The notes: a model not told the origin generated them from the letters alone. 64,000 nucleotides of DNA from Oegoconia quadripuncta (GCA_949316235.1 OX438749.1:5660914-5724913); one strand, 5' to 3'. Counted from the first letter of the stretch, positions 21,106 through 31,709 are shown. Program-made: numbers and translations.

Positions 21106-21207
21106 AAACGAATGAGCAGGACAAATATTATCTCAAGGGACATAAACGTTCATTGCGCCTACGCGCTACTAGTGCAGGAGGTACCTCACATAGAAATCTG
21201 CAGTATA

Positions 21208-22153
21208 CAGGGCGTCCCAAAGTTATGGGACATGAAGGGGAAGTACCTTAAATATCGTAGATAGTGAATTTTGCTCAAAGAAGACTTTATGTTATTTTTA
21301 AAAGTTAGTAATTCTGCATTCATAGATTTTCTAAAAATTATTTGCTTCGGCTGGGAATCGAACCGACTCAAATGTGAAAAAAAAAACACCCTACTTTTAT
21401 GATGCCAATCGAAAGAATAGCTAAAAAATAATAACTCTGCCTAAGTAACATAGTATTTTAAAAGAAAGGAACAACGTGAAATTAATCATTTTAATCAAAT
21501 AAAAAACATACATGAAACTGCCGTAGTCAATTAAGTAGGTATTTTTTTGTAAATTAATTAATTAAATGCTCAAAATGTGATCCCTCTTGTCTTACGCAAA
21601 TCGCCAATCTTTTAATGAGCCCGCTGCCTGTTGATTTTCTAATCATTTTATGGTGAACACTCGATGTGATATGGCACAATACAGAGGACGTATTGAAATA
21701 CAAGTTTTATCATTTCATCTACACGTGGACTTATAATAAGGAAAACTATGTTAGTACCTATTTTATGAAGTGGGTACTTATTTACGAATAATCAATGCTA
21801 TCTTTGGAATGATAATATCGCTACTTTTCGAACGTCGTCGGCAATAGGTAAATAACTTTCTTGAAATTTGACTCAATCATTTTATGTTGTTCCTTTCTTT
21901 TAAAATACTATGTTACTTAGGCAGAGTTATTATTTTTTAGCTATTCTTTCGATTGGCATCATAAAAGTAGGGTGTTTTTTTTTTCACATTTAAGTCGGTT
22001 CGATTCCCAGCCGAAGCAAGTAATTTTTAGAAAATCTATGAATGCAGAATTACTAACTTTTAAAAATAACATAAAGTCTTCTTTGAGCAAAATTCACTAT
22101 CTACAATATTTAAGGTACTTCCCCTTCATGTCCCATAACTTTGGGACGCCCTG
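21208..22153. mobile_element. 946-bp element with terminal inverted repeats of about 270 bp
   Basis: The left arm starts cagggcgtcccaaagttatg. The right arm is its reverse complement, ending cataactttgggacgccctg. The arms stay nearly identical for about 265 bases (21208-21474 and 21888-22153). The spacer is about 410 bases with no convincing ORF. It is flanked by TATA on both sides (21204-21207, 22154-22157). It is a non-autonomous foldback-like DNA element. The open frames read in its arms are incidental. Confidence 0.88.
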
Positions 22154-22157
22154 TATA

Positions 22158-22640
22158 TGTCGGGTGAACAACAAACAAATAAGCAAAAAAGCTAGAAAGC
22201 GGCTGATAAAATGCTATGCATGGAGTATAGCTTTATACGGCTGTGAGACATGGACTTTAACACAAAGGGATAGGGAAAGGTTAGAGGCATTCGAGATGTG
22301 ATGCTGGAGACGAATGGAGGGAATAAGCTGGACCGAGAAGAGAACAAATGAAGAGGTGTTAGTGATGGTAAAGGAGAAGAGATGCCTCTTAGCCACAGTT
22401 GAGAACCGAAGAGGAAAGATGATAGGTCACTTGTTACGACACGATATTTTTTTGAAGAACATAGGTAATTGAGGGAAAGATTGAAGGAAAGAGAGGAAGG
22501 GGAAGACCTAGGCGTAATTACTTTGACCAAGTGAAAGAGAAGGTGAATGTCGTGTCGTACCAAGAGGTTAAAACGAGGGCGGAAAGTAGAGAGACATGGT
22601 CGTTACTCCACCGACAAGAGCATTAGCTCTTAAATTGAAG
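22158..22640 (+). pseudogene. RTE-like LINE C-terminal relic
   Basis: The translation reads RLIKCYAWSIALYGCETWTL and then RERLEAFEM before an internal stop. It continues WRRMEGISWTERRTNEEVL, ENRRGKMIGHLLRHD and KRGRGRPRRN. This is the characteristic post-RT region of RTE-type LINEs. A four-base insertion near 22463 breaks the frame. It begins directly at the right end of the large inverted-repeat element. Confidence 0.85.
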
Positions 22641-22659
22641 AAGAAGAACAACAAACAGA

Positions 22660-23100
22660 CCTACAACGAGATGCACACATAAGAAGCAATTTAAAGAATC
22701 TCTTTGTCACTTTGCCATTCTAGCGCGTTATGGAGGTCGTCAATATCATAATACTAAACAATACCTAATTAAACGATATAATAACATTGACAGCTGAATA
22801 GTGAACCTGAGCGCACGACGACAATCAGCTTTCGTGTCATTGCGCAAGTTTGGTATCTATGTAGATCGACGCGTGAGATGTTATCTGTTGCTTATCGCGC
22901 GCGTGCGCATTCGGTGGCGAGGTCGCTCGCGCGGATTTGTGACCTCGAGGTTGACTACGCTGCTGGCGAAAATACTGCCGACCTTCGTATAGTGTATAGT
23001 GGTATCACGGCAGCCACAAACGTATAGGGTTTGATTATCGGCGGGTTTAATAATAAAAAAAAAGGATTAGTACGTGTCGGGCAGCGCGCAATAGGGTTCT
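22660..23100. other. Unassigned stretch with a GC-rich core
   Basis: 22795-22990 is richer in CpG (cgcgcgcgtgcgcattcggt) and carries a 64-residue arginine-rich frame. No family was recognised. It may be the remains of a repeat. Confidence 0.4.
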
Positions 23101-23104
23101 GTAT

Positions 23105-23440
23105 TTTTTTTTTATGCACAACGGGTTGGTAATACTTGACCTGAATCACACCTGATGTTAAGTGAAGATGAGGTCGAAGGTGGAAGCGTTCTGACCCGGA
23201 AACCCCAACACATTTGGGGGACTGGCTGTCTTATCTCTGACAATCGGAACACAACAAATGCTATTAACATTGCTGCTTGGCGGCAGATTTAGATAAGATG
23301 GTGGTAGCTAGCCAGGCGGACATTTAAAATGCCCTACCACCAACCAAACCGAGTACTTAAACATGTACCCCGCTGGGGATCGAACCCGCGACCTCCGAAT
23401 CGTAAACCCAATGTTGTTTACATTGAGCCACGGAGGCGGT
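23105..23440 (-). mobile_element. SINE3 copy
   Basis: Full-length copy on the - strand with a clean B box and head. Confidence 0.9.
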
Positions 23441-23629
23441 CATGATATGCATGTTAAACGCCCAGTTATCCGTATTTTCTCTTAAATTATAACTTAGACA
23501 CTTATGCTGTGTACGTCGTGCCACGGAGGCGGTTAAAATTTCGATATTTGTTTGGAGACATAGATAATTATAATTCACAGGGCTTCTCTACCTCTCTACA
23601 ATAAGTTGTATTGTATTAGTGTCGATTCG

Positions 23630-23768
23630 GATGTACACCAACTAAACTAAACTAAAACCAGTTTTGGAGTGGTGCCGTCGCATCGTACTGTTCCAAGGAC
23701 AAAGAGACAGTACTACTCTAAAACTGGTTTTAGTTTAGTTTAGTTGGTGTACATCCGAATCGACACCA
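23630..23768. mobile_element. Short foldback element (TIR tgtcgattcggatgtacacc)
   Basis: About 140 bp. Arms of about 50 bases, tgtcgattcggatgtacacc, caactaaactaaac and taaaaccagtttt, are inverted at the other end. A short middle holds gtgccgtcgcatcgtac. Confidence 0.9.
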
Positions 23769-24116
23769 TTGTCGATGCTTTCGCATGTATCTTAAGGCGA
23801 GGCAGTTCAGGAAATCTACTTTTTCACGGGGGTGAAGCAAGGGAAGGACGAGAGCAGGTGCTTCACTGTCGCTGAAAATTACGAAATCGTCAACATAGAA
23901 GTTTAGTTTTAATGGTGATTTTTAGGTTTTTTTTACAGAATTACCAAGCCATATTTTTCAATATTCTTTTCGGTTATTGTATTTCTTTATTTCTTTTTCA
24001 TTCTATAATAATTTTTGTGTAGTAGAATTCAAGAACCTTTTTTCACATTGGAAGCTCATCTTTTCGTCAGATTTTGTAAACTGGCGTGGACTTAAAAGGT
24101 TATGGTAGCTGCAGTG

Positions 24117-24440
24117 TATATAAACGCACTAGACAACGACTAAATATCCTTACCCGTAGAGTTAAAAGTGCTTAGAACAAGTTAAAGTATGAATGAACAG
24201 GGAAAACTGTCGTGTCAACGCGTGAGATGGTATCGTGGGAGCTATTCCACTTGTGCGCACTTGGAGGTGAAGAGTGAGGACACGCCGCCGCGCCCGGCTT
24301 GCAACCTTGACGTCTGCATCTGCATGGAAATAGACCATATTGTAAGTTCCACCTATCTGTGGAAACAATTTGGTCTATGATCTATCTATAACTACTTTAT
24401 TATAGTGTTTTATAATGTACTGTAAGTTTCCCAAATAAAA
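24117..24440 (+). other. Possible small gene start (TATA, ATG, donor, poly(A) signal)
   Basis: tatataaacgc at 24117 lies 70 bases before an ATG at 24189. The 63-residue frame contains a GC-rich stretch (EDTPPRPACNLDVCICMEID) unlike its surroundings, and a gtaagt donor lies at about 24339. AATAAA follows near 24435. No family was recognised. It could equally be retroelement debris. Confidence 0.25.
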
Positions 24441-24504
24441 AATTGAAATTGAAATGTCTAACAATAAATGCACGGATGTGTTTCTTAAATTTATTACAAT
24501 TACT

Positions 24505-24820
24505 TTTTTTTTTATGCACAACGCGTTAGCCACTTGACTTGTTAAGTGAAGATGAGGCCGAAGGTGGAAGTGTACTTACCCGGAAACCGCATCTTATTTG
24601 GGGGACTGGTTATCTTATCTGTGACAATTGGAACACGACAATGCTATTAACATTGCTGTTTGGCGGAAGATTTAGATAAGATGGTGGTAGCTAGCCAGGC
24701 GGACATTTAAAATCCCCTACCACGAACCAAACCGAGTATTAAACATTGTACCCCGCTGGGGATCGAACCCGCAACGTCCGATTCGTAAATTCCGTTGTTT
24801 ACATTGAGCCACGGAAGCGG
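24505..24820 (-). mobile_element. SINE3 copy
   Basis: Full-length, moderately diverged copy on the - strand. Confidence 0.88.
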
Positions 24821-25151
24821 ATTTCTTTAGTTGCAACAACATAATCAATGTTTTATTATCATCAACTACTTAACATTTCATACAAATATTGTAAAGATGT
24901 ACAAAGTGTGTTTATTTTGTCTTTCTTCGCGTCTTTGTGGAGCATTAAAACCTGGACGATAAAAAAACTAAGAAAACGCCATTAACTTTAGAAGACCTAA
25001 GCTATCATTTGAAAAAAGTTTGAAATCTGAATGAAAAGATTTCATTTTATTCCAAAGTGGCCAGTTCTTTAGAACGTTTTATACTTTGACCTTTATCATT
25101 TACCTACTACTGGACAAAAGCGTCTCCCCCATGTTTGATATGGTGACCTAA

Positions 25152-25427
25152 CAAATAAATATCCTTAGACATACACACAGCGCCATCTAGTTCCACAGTA
25201 AGCAGCTATAGGTTTATGTTGTGGATACCAGATGGTTGATATACCTACTACATAAATACATTTTTTTTGTAAATAAATACTTATACTTATTATAAATGAA
25301 AACATCCATAACTCGGGTACACAAGTCCGTATTCATCATACAAACATATGCCCCTAGCGGGATTCGAACCCGCAACCTTTTGGTATAGTGGTCAGAGTTG
25401 CTAACCACTACACCAAACAGGTCGTCA
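25152..25427 (-). mobile_element. SINE2 copy
   Basis: Full-length on the - strand. It ends 9 bases before the inverted-repeat element at 25437. Confidence 0.88.
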
Positions 25428-25436
25428 ATCACCATA

Positions 25437-26012
25437 GGGGCCGTCCATATATTACGTCATTCTAAATTAGGGGGGGGGGTTGGTCTGCGGATGACGGTAA
25501 ATGATAGATGGGGGGGGGGGGGTGTTTTGACGTCATTCTTATTTATTTATTTATAGTTTATTTTTCACATACAAAAAGATTATTTCTAAAAAGAAATTTC
25601 TTCCAGCACACCTAGTAAAATACTAGCTGCCCGCCCCGGCTTCGCCCGTGGTACTTACATGTATTATACATATAAACCTTCTTTAAGAATCAGTCTATCT
25701 ATTTAAAAACACCGCATCAAAATCCGTTGCGTAGTTTTAAAGATCTAAGCATACATAGGGACAGACAGCGAAAGCGACTTTGTTTTATACTATGTATTGA
25801 TAATAAACACAATACTTAAATAATAACTACAACATTACATAATTAATAAAAGTACATATTAATACTATACTTATACTTAATCAAACTAGTAATGACGTCA
25901 ATTTTGGGAGAAGGGGGGGGGGGGGGTCATTAAGAAATGACGATAGGATGATTATAGGGGGGAGGGGGTCTAAAATCTGAAAAAATCGATGACGTAATTT
26001 ATGGACGGCCCC
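25437..26012. mobile_element. TIR element ggggccgtccata with poly-G tracts and a nested insert
   Basis: The ends ggggccgtccatatattacg and cgtaatttatggacggcccc are inverted copies, flanked by ATA at 25434-25436 and 26013-26015. Three G-runs of nine or more bases lie inside. The middle (about 25538-25880) is another repeat containing tagctgcccgccccggcttc. It is a non-autonomous DNA element, and the 3-base duplication fits Harbinger- or Zator-like families. Confidence 0.8.
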
Positions 26013-26440
26013 ATATACATCCAGTATCAGCCAAAAATGTATGAGGTGTTGTATTGCATGTAGAAAAAACGCTTAGTAAATAATAGTCCTATAATATAAA
26101 TGCTTCACCCATACAGTAATTAGAAGCATTTATCATTCACCCAACACTTACTGTAATAAATGATCAAGTAGCCGGACCTTATTGATTGCTAGTTTAAATT
26201 TATACACCACTGATTATTGCGACTGTGTATTAATTGCTCTGATATATGATAGTAAAATTTTAGTCTGTAGGCTTGTTGATACACAACGCTGTTGCTGGAT
26301 TTAGTCCCCACCCATTTGTTGGACATGTCACTTACGTGATGCTTTAGGTATTCAAAGTGAAATCGAGCAATTTGGTTAATGTCAAAAAATTGTGCAAATA
26401 ATATCGGCCAAAGGAAAAAAAATGTATCACTGTTGACGTG

Positions 26441-26720
26441 TTAGCCACAGTTGAGAACCGAAGAGGAAAGATGATAGGTCACTTGATACGACACGATATT
26501 TTTTTGAAGAACATAATTGAGGGAAAGATTGAAGGAAAGAGAGGAAGGGGAAGACCTAGGCGTAATAACTTTGACCAAGTGAAAGAAAAGGTGAATGTCG
26601 TGTCGTACCAAGAGGTTAAAACGAGGGCGGAAAGTAGAGAGACATGGTCGTTACTCCACCGACAAGAGCATATCCCTAAAATTGAAGAAGCTCTTGATAG
26701 AATCCACATTCTCATACGCA
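26441..26720 (+). pseudogene. RTE-like LINE C-terminal relic, second copy
   Basis: It is nearly the same sequence as 22388-22625 (ATVENRRGKMIGHLIRHD, then KRGRGRPRRNNFDQVKEK, then RAESRETWSLLHRQEH) but without the four-base insertion. It lies just upstream of the intact LINE. Confidence 0.85.
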
Positions 26721-27135
26721 GAGACTGCTTACGTGTGATTATAATGTATATTTTCTGCTTTTGCTTTTGCTGGCAACCCCACGGATAGGTTGCAAACTGA
26801 TCAGCTGTTTAAATTATTTTGTTAATTTTGTGTTATTTACGTTAATTTCTATCCAAAAAGCCTTTACACCAATTTCATCACTGTGTATATAAACGAAATA
26901 TATAATTTTACTTGTTAAATAGCGATAAGAACTGTTGTGAACCAAGTGACGTGATAATACCTACCTACATCTTCTTGGTGGGTATCAAAAAGTGATCCTA
27001 GAAAGACTAAAGCTTATTTATCCATATATCTTTGGTGAAAACTAATTTAAAACACAGATTAATCAACTTAACCTGTATCAGCGGTTGTTGTTCATAATAT
27101 AGCTTTACGAGTAAGTACTTACCTAAATTACAAAA

Positions 27136-28755
27136 ATGACAACTAGAAGAGCCGCAGCTGTCGCCTCTCGTCAACTAGAGGAAAAACTCGAACTGGCCTT
27201 AATAGAATTAAAAACATCTAAGGCTATGTGTGAGCAGCTACTGTCTGAGAGAGACGACAGTGAGAAGGAAATGGTGACCATTCTTGACAAAAATAAATAT
27301 CTAAAGGGTGAGATGGCAAACATGCATAGTCAGTTATTAGAGGTACTAAGTCAGAGGGACCAACTTCAGCGAGTGGTAGACACACTCGACCGGGACAGTG
27401 CTGCGTTTGAGGAAACCCTGGGACGCAGTGCTGAACTGGAGAGTGAGTTACGGGACGCACATAAAAGAATAGATTACTTAGAATGTGAAATAGACGACCT
27501 TAAGTCGGCATCCCGATCTCAAGCCCGTGTCTCATTATTCGATGAATTGGTCTGCAAAGCTCCAGATATGCTGTCTGAAATCTCACCAAAAAACCAGGTA
27601 CCTACTGTGACTGTTGATCTCACCTGTGATAACACTGTAAATACAACAGCACAGAACTTTGACCTTAGTAGGAATAGGTTAAAGAAGTATGCAAAAATAA
27701 ATAGAATCATTAGGCGTACTAAGAAACTTATAAAAAAGAATAATGTATTTTCAAGAAATAAATATTTACACAAAGAGCGAAGTGACCTCATAAAACAAAT
27801 TTGTTTATGTAAAAAAAATTTAGATGATAATAGGAATACATATGAGCGTGACACACGGAGCCTGCATACAGAAATCCTTAATTTACAGACCTCACTTGAA
27901 CAACTTTCTTGCAAATATGAGACAGCTTGTAAGGAGTTAGGGGAGCATGCGGCGGCAATGGATGAGCTATTACAATTATCTAAATATAATAATGATAGGT
28001 TTGAATCGTTGACAAACAATTTACAGTGTAATTGTGCTCAAACCTCATTGCATTGTGTTCCATCCGTGCCATCTGTATGTGACATCCCCCCGTCCTTGCC
28101 AACGATGCAGGTGCCTTGTGTTGCTGCTCGGTCCAATTCCAATTCCTCCTCTCCATCCGTTTCAAATAATATGCATGATATAGTAATGTTCAGCGATGAA
28201 ATTGGTAAAGGTATGGGTTTGCAACTTACCCGTAACCTGGAGCAGTCAATAATTAATATTTGTATGCCCGGTGCCACCTATATTGACATATTAGACAAGA
28301 TATTATCTTACAATTTTAAGGAAAACACAACTCTTGTTGTACTCATTGGCAGAAGGGGAAATGCCAGCAGGAAAAAAATTATACAATTATTTTCAAAATT
28401 TAATAATTTGAACAATGTTACCAAAATTATTTTGTTTGCGCTGCCTTTTATCCAAGGTCTGACAGAGAATGAAAATGTTATTAGACATAATTTAAATATG
28501 CTATTGCATAATATGACATGTCATGACGATAAATTTCATATAATAGACACAAATAAATTTATTAAAAATTGTCATAGCTTGACTAAAGATAATTATTATT
28601 ATCTGTCTAAATATTGCATGCGACAAATAGCCAAGTTGCTATCATATTATATAGTTAATTCTGCCAAGTCATTGGCAAACACGACAACTGTTTTTATTGA
28701 ACAGTCAATTGACATTGAGCAATCCTTGGAATCATTTCCAAGTAATTTAAATTAA
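27136..28755 (+). CDS. LINE ORF1 protein, 539 aa (coiled coil plus degenerate esterase-like domain)
   Basis: The start is ATG with an acaaaaATG context. Residues 10-120 and about 215-295 are rich in heptad-like Leu, Glu and Lys and read as coiled coils. A strongly basic block (RRTKKLIKKNN) lies near residue 195. A Ser/Pro/Cys-rich linker follows at 300-345. The last 190 residues resemble the SGNH/esterase fold found in ORF1 of CR1-type elements: a DIVMFSDEIGKGMG turn at the usual nucleophile block, LVVLIGRRGN at the block III position, and an IDTNKFIKNCHSLT stretch near the end. The nucleophile Ser position reads Glu, so it is probably not catalytic (inference). No CCHC zinc knuckles are seen. 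ORF1p is expected to bind RNA and assemble the retrotransposition particle. Confidence 0.85.
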   Translation: MTTRRAAAVASRQLEEKLELALIELKTSKAMCEQLLSERDDSEKEMVTILDKNKYLKGEMANMHSQLLEVLSQRDQLQRVVDTLDRDSAAFEETLGRSAELESELRDAHKRIDYLECEIDDLKSASRSQARVSLFDELVCKAPDMLSEISPKNQVPTVTVDLTCDNTVNTTAQNFDLSRNRLKKYAKINRIIRRTKKLIKKNNVFSRNKYLHKERSDLIKQICLCKKNLDDNRNTYERDTRSLHTEILNLQTSLEQLSCKYETACKELGEHAAAMDELLQLSKYNNDRFESLTNNLQCNCAQTSLHCVPSVPSVCDIPPSLPTMQVPCVAARSNSNSSSPSVSNNMHDIVMFSDEIGKGMGLQLTRNLEQSIINICMPGATYIDILDKILSYNFKENTTLVVLIGRRGNASRKKIIQLFSKFNNLNNVTKIILFALPFIQGLTENENVIRHNLNMLLHNMTCHDDKFHIIDTNKFIKNCHSLTKDNYYYLSKYCMRQIAKLLSYYIVNSAKSLANTTTVFIEQSIDIEQSLESFPSNLN

Positions 28756-31709
28756 TATATAAGACAACAGAGGGTAACTCTGGCACTTTGTTAAAATTAC
28801 ATAAAGAATTTAAAAATAATAACTGCCCCTCAGTTAAAAAAATTGAGCCCTCAATTCAATGTAAGTTTTCTAATATAAACCTAGTACATCAAAATATTCA
28901 GGGCATAATGGGCAAAGAGCTGGAGGTTGAGCTATTCATGAATTGTCACAATGTTGATATTTTATGTATTACTGAACACTGGTTAAAACAGAATCAATTC
29001 ATGTTTAGCTTCAAAAATCACCAGGTTGCGAGTTCATACAGTAGGAAAAAAGCAATACGTGGCGGTTCTTTAATTATTGCAAATAATAAATTAAAGTACA
29101 AAGAGCGCTTAGATATTGTGAGTCTTTCTGTTGAGCGAACAACTGAATTGGCCTGTATAGAGCTTGAGCGGCTTATTGTAATAAGCGTATACAAACCCCC
29201 TTCTTCATCTTATGAATTATTTGAAGAAATTATGGATGAAGCGTTGCATAAAATTAGTAATAATAACAAACTTATTGTAGTTTGCGGTGACTTTAATATT
29301 AATTTATTAGAAGGCAGTAGTCTAAGCAGTAGACTTAAATCTTTGTTTCTAAGTTACAATCTTGTTCACAATTTTTCGGCTCCTACCAGAATAACATCGA
29401 CTACGGCCACTTGCATTGATAATATTTTCGCAAACTTCGATCCCAGTGGAAAATCAATTATAAATAAATTACCCTCAGATCACTGTGGACAGTTAGTTAC
29501 GATTAAAGTTCCCTTTAGCAAGACATTGGTAAAAAATATTACATGTGTACCTGTAAATGACGCTCGGTTAGACCAATTTCGAAATAATGTTAAAGAAAAA
29601 TTATATAAATTGACACATATTATTTGTGACAATCCCGATGAGATGTATAATTCATTGTTCACATTGGTAAGAAAGGAGTGCGAGAATGTTTTCAAAGCAA
29701 AAAGTATAAAAATAAACAGTTGTCTGATGTTCACTGATTGGGCGACTGTGGGAATTCATAGAAGTCGCCGAAAGTTATATGAACTTTATAACGAAAGAAC
29801 ATATAACTCTAATCCGGGTTTTGTTGATTATGTTCGAAATTATTCAAAAATATTTAAACGTGTTTGTGCCGTAGCGAAGGCAAATTTTATTAAAATTAAA
29901 ATTAAAAATAGTGCAAATATTGTGAAAACTACATGGAAAGTTATAAACAGCGAAGCTGGAAAAATCAAGGCTTGTAATCCTAATATTCAATTAAAAATTA
30001 ATAATTATGTTCTTAATACGGACTTAGAAGTTGCAGAGGCATTTGAAAAATTTTTCACAGAGATTCCAATTTTAACCACCAAATCACTTAATTCATCTCC
30101 CACCGTAGCTGAATCTTTACTTAAAATGCGAAGCGATACTCCAAGTGTGGAATTAAATATATTTAGACACGTTAGTCCCAGTGATATTATGAAAGCATTT
30201 AAATCTTTGCAAATTAAAAAAACCGCTGACCTCTATGGTCTTTCTGTTAAAATAGTTAGCTCTATCATTGATTGCGTTGCACCACATTTAGCCTGTATTT
30301 TTAATAAATGTGTGGAAAGTGGTGTGTTTCCTGACCTGATGAAACAGAGTAAAGTAATTCCATTATTCAAAGCCGGTAGTACATCAGACCCCACTAATTT
30401 TAGACCCATATCAATCCTACCGACTTTTAGTAAAATTTTCGAAAAACTAATTCTAAATCAATTGCTGTCTTATTTCAATATCAATAACTTAATGACTTCA
30501 AAGCAATTTGGATTCACACGGGGTCTCTCAACAACCGATGCTGGTGTTGAGCTTATTGAGCATATCTTTGAAGCATGGGAAGATTCTCAAGATGCGATTG
30601 GTATTTTCTGTGACCTGTCAAAGGCTTTTGATTGTGTACATCATGATGGTCTGGTCAGGAAATTACGCCATTATGGTATTGCGGGCCGTGCCCTCGAACT
30701 CTTAGAATCGTACTTGTGTAATCGAGTTCAGAGGGTGGATGTGAATGGTGAGAGATCGTCAGGGTCTGCCGTTTGCATAGGTGTTCCACAGGGCTCAATT
30801 CTCGGGCCGTTCCTGTTTCTTGTTTATATTAATGACTTACCAAATTGCATAGACGGCAACCATGAGATAACAATATTTGCTGATGACACTTCTTTACTAT
30901 TCAAAGTTAAAAGAAAACAGACATCTCTTGACGACGTAAATAATGCTATCTCTAAGGTGGTTGAGTGGTTCACAACAAATAATCTACTCCTTAATGAGAA
31001 AAAAACCAAATGTATAAAGTTTTCACTACCAAATGTCAAACAGGTAGCCACTAAAGTGTTAGTAAAAAACGAAGAGTTGGAGCTTGTGGACACTACTTTA
31101 TTCCTAGGTATTACATTGGATAAAGGACTGCAGTGGGGTCCACACATCGATAAGTTAGCGAAGCGCCTCAGTTCTGCAGTGTTTGCGATTAAAAAAATAC
31201 GTTATTTAACCGATGTGGATACCGCGAGGTTGGTCTATTTCAGTTATTTCCATAGTATACTGACCTACGGCATTCTGTTGTGGGGAAATGCCGCGGACAT
31301 AAATTGTATCTTTGTTCTGCAGAAACGAGCGGTTCGCGCGATTTACAAACTGGGCCCCAGAGTGTCTCTTAGGAATAAATTTAAAGAAATTAATATATTA
31401 ACATTAGCATCGCAATATATTTACGAAAACTTAATGTATGTAAGAAAAAATATAGAATCGTTTAAGAAAAATAGTGATATACATAATGTTAATACCAGAT
31501 ATAAAAATAAACTTGCTGTTCATGCCAGCCGTTTACACAAAGTCACTAAGTCATTTAAGGGGCAATGTATACGCTTTTATAATAAGGTTCCAGTGGACAT
31601 TCAAAATTTACCTTTAAATAAATTCAAAACCATCATAAAACAGACATTATTTACCAAAGGCTATTATAAAATTTCTGACTATCTGGATGATAAGCAAGCA
31701 TGGACATAG
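28746..31709 (+). CDS. LINE ORF2: APE endonuclease plus reverse transcriptase
   Basis: The frame opens at 28746 after TAA at 28743-28745 and stays open to the stop at 31707-31709. The first ATG in frame is at 28908, inside the endonuclease domain, so an AUG-started product would lack the first endonuclease strand. From TTG 28788 there are 973 residues. The APE endonuclease motifs are INLVHQN near 30, the catalytic Glu in CITEHWL (63), GDFNIN near 167 and SDH near 230. The RT motifs are FRPISILPTFSKIFEK, DLSKAFDCVHHDG (first catalytic Asp), GVPQGSILGPFLFLVYINDL and FADDTSLLF (catalytic DD). All catalytic residues are present with no stop or frameshift. The clade is CR1/L2/Daphne-like within the Jockey-type group. 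The enzyme nicks target DNA and primes cDNA synthesis. Confidence 0.92.
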   Translation, partial: FKLIYKTTEGNSGTLLKLHKEFKNNNCPSVKKIEPSIQCKFSNINLVHQNIQGIMGKELEVELFMNCHNVDILCITEHWLKQNQFMFSFKNHQVASSYSRKKAIRGGSLIIANNKLKYKERLDIVSLSVERTTELACIELERLIVISVYKPPSSSYELFEEIMDEALHKISNNNKLIVVCGDFNINLLEGSSLSSRLKSLFLSYNLVHNFSAPTRITSTTATCIDNIFANFDPSGKSIINKLPSDHCGQLVTIKVPFSKTLVKNITCVPVNDARLDQFRNNVKEKLYKLTHIICDNPDEMYNSLFTLVRKECENVFKAKSIKINSCLMFTDWATVGIHRSRRKLYELYNERTYNSNPGFVDYVRNYSKIFKRVCAVAKANFIKIKIKNSANIVKTTWKVINSEAGKIKACNPNIQLKINNYVLNTDLEVAEAFEKFFTEIPILTTKSLNSSPTVAESLLKMRSDTPSVELNIFRHVSPSDIMKAFKSLQIKKTADLYGLSVKIVSSIIDCVAPHLACIFNKCVESGVFPDLMKQSKVIPLFKAGSTSDPTNFRPISILPTFSKIFEKLILNQLLSYFNINNLMTSKQFGFTRGLSTTDAGVELIEHIFEAWEDSQDAIGIFCDLSKAFDCVHHDGLVRKLRHYGIAGRALELLESYLCNRVQRVDVNGERSSGSAVCIGVPQGSILGPFLFLVYINDLPNCIDGNHEITIFADDTSLLFKVKRKQTSLDDVNNAISKVVEWFTTNNLLLNEKKTKCIKFSLPNVKQVATKVLVKNEELELVDTTLFLGITLDKGLQWGPHIDKLAKRLSSAVFAIKKIRYLTDVDTARLVYFSYFHSILTYGILLWGNAADINCIFVLQKRAVRAIYKLGPRVSLRNKFKEINILTLASQYIYENLMYVRKNIESFKKNSDIHNVNTRYKNKLAVHASRLHKVTKSFKGQCIRFYNKVPVDIQNLPLNKFKTIIKQTLFTKGYYKISDYLDDKQAWT

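Noticed and set aside
21186..22301. Two similar frames starting MFFFSHLSRFDSQPK on opposite strands
   Set aside because: They are the two arms of one inverted-repeat element and not paralogous genes.
22801..22992. Arginine-rich 63-codon frame as a gene
   Set aside because: No family recognised. Short, GC-driven openness only.
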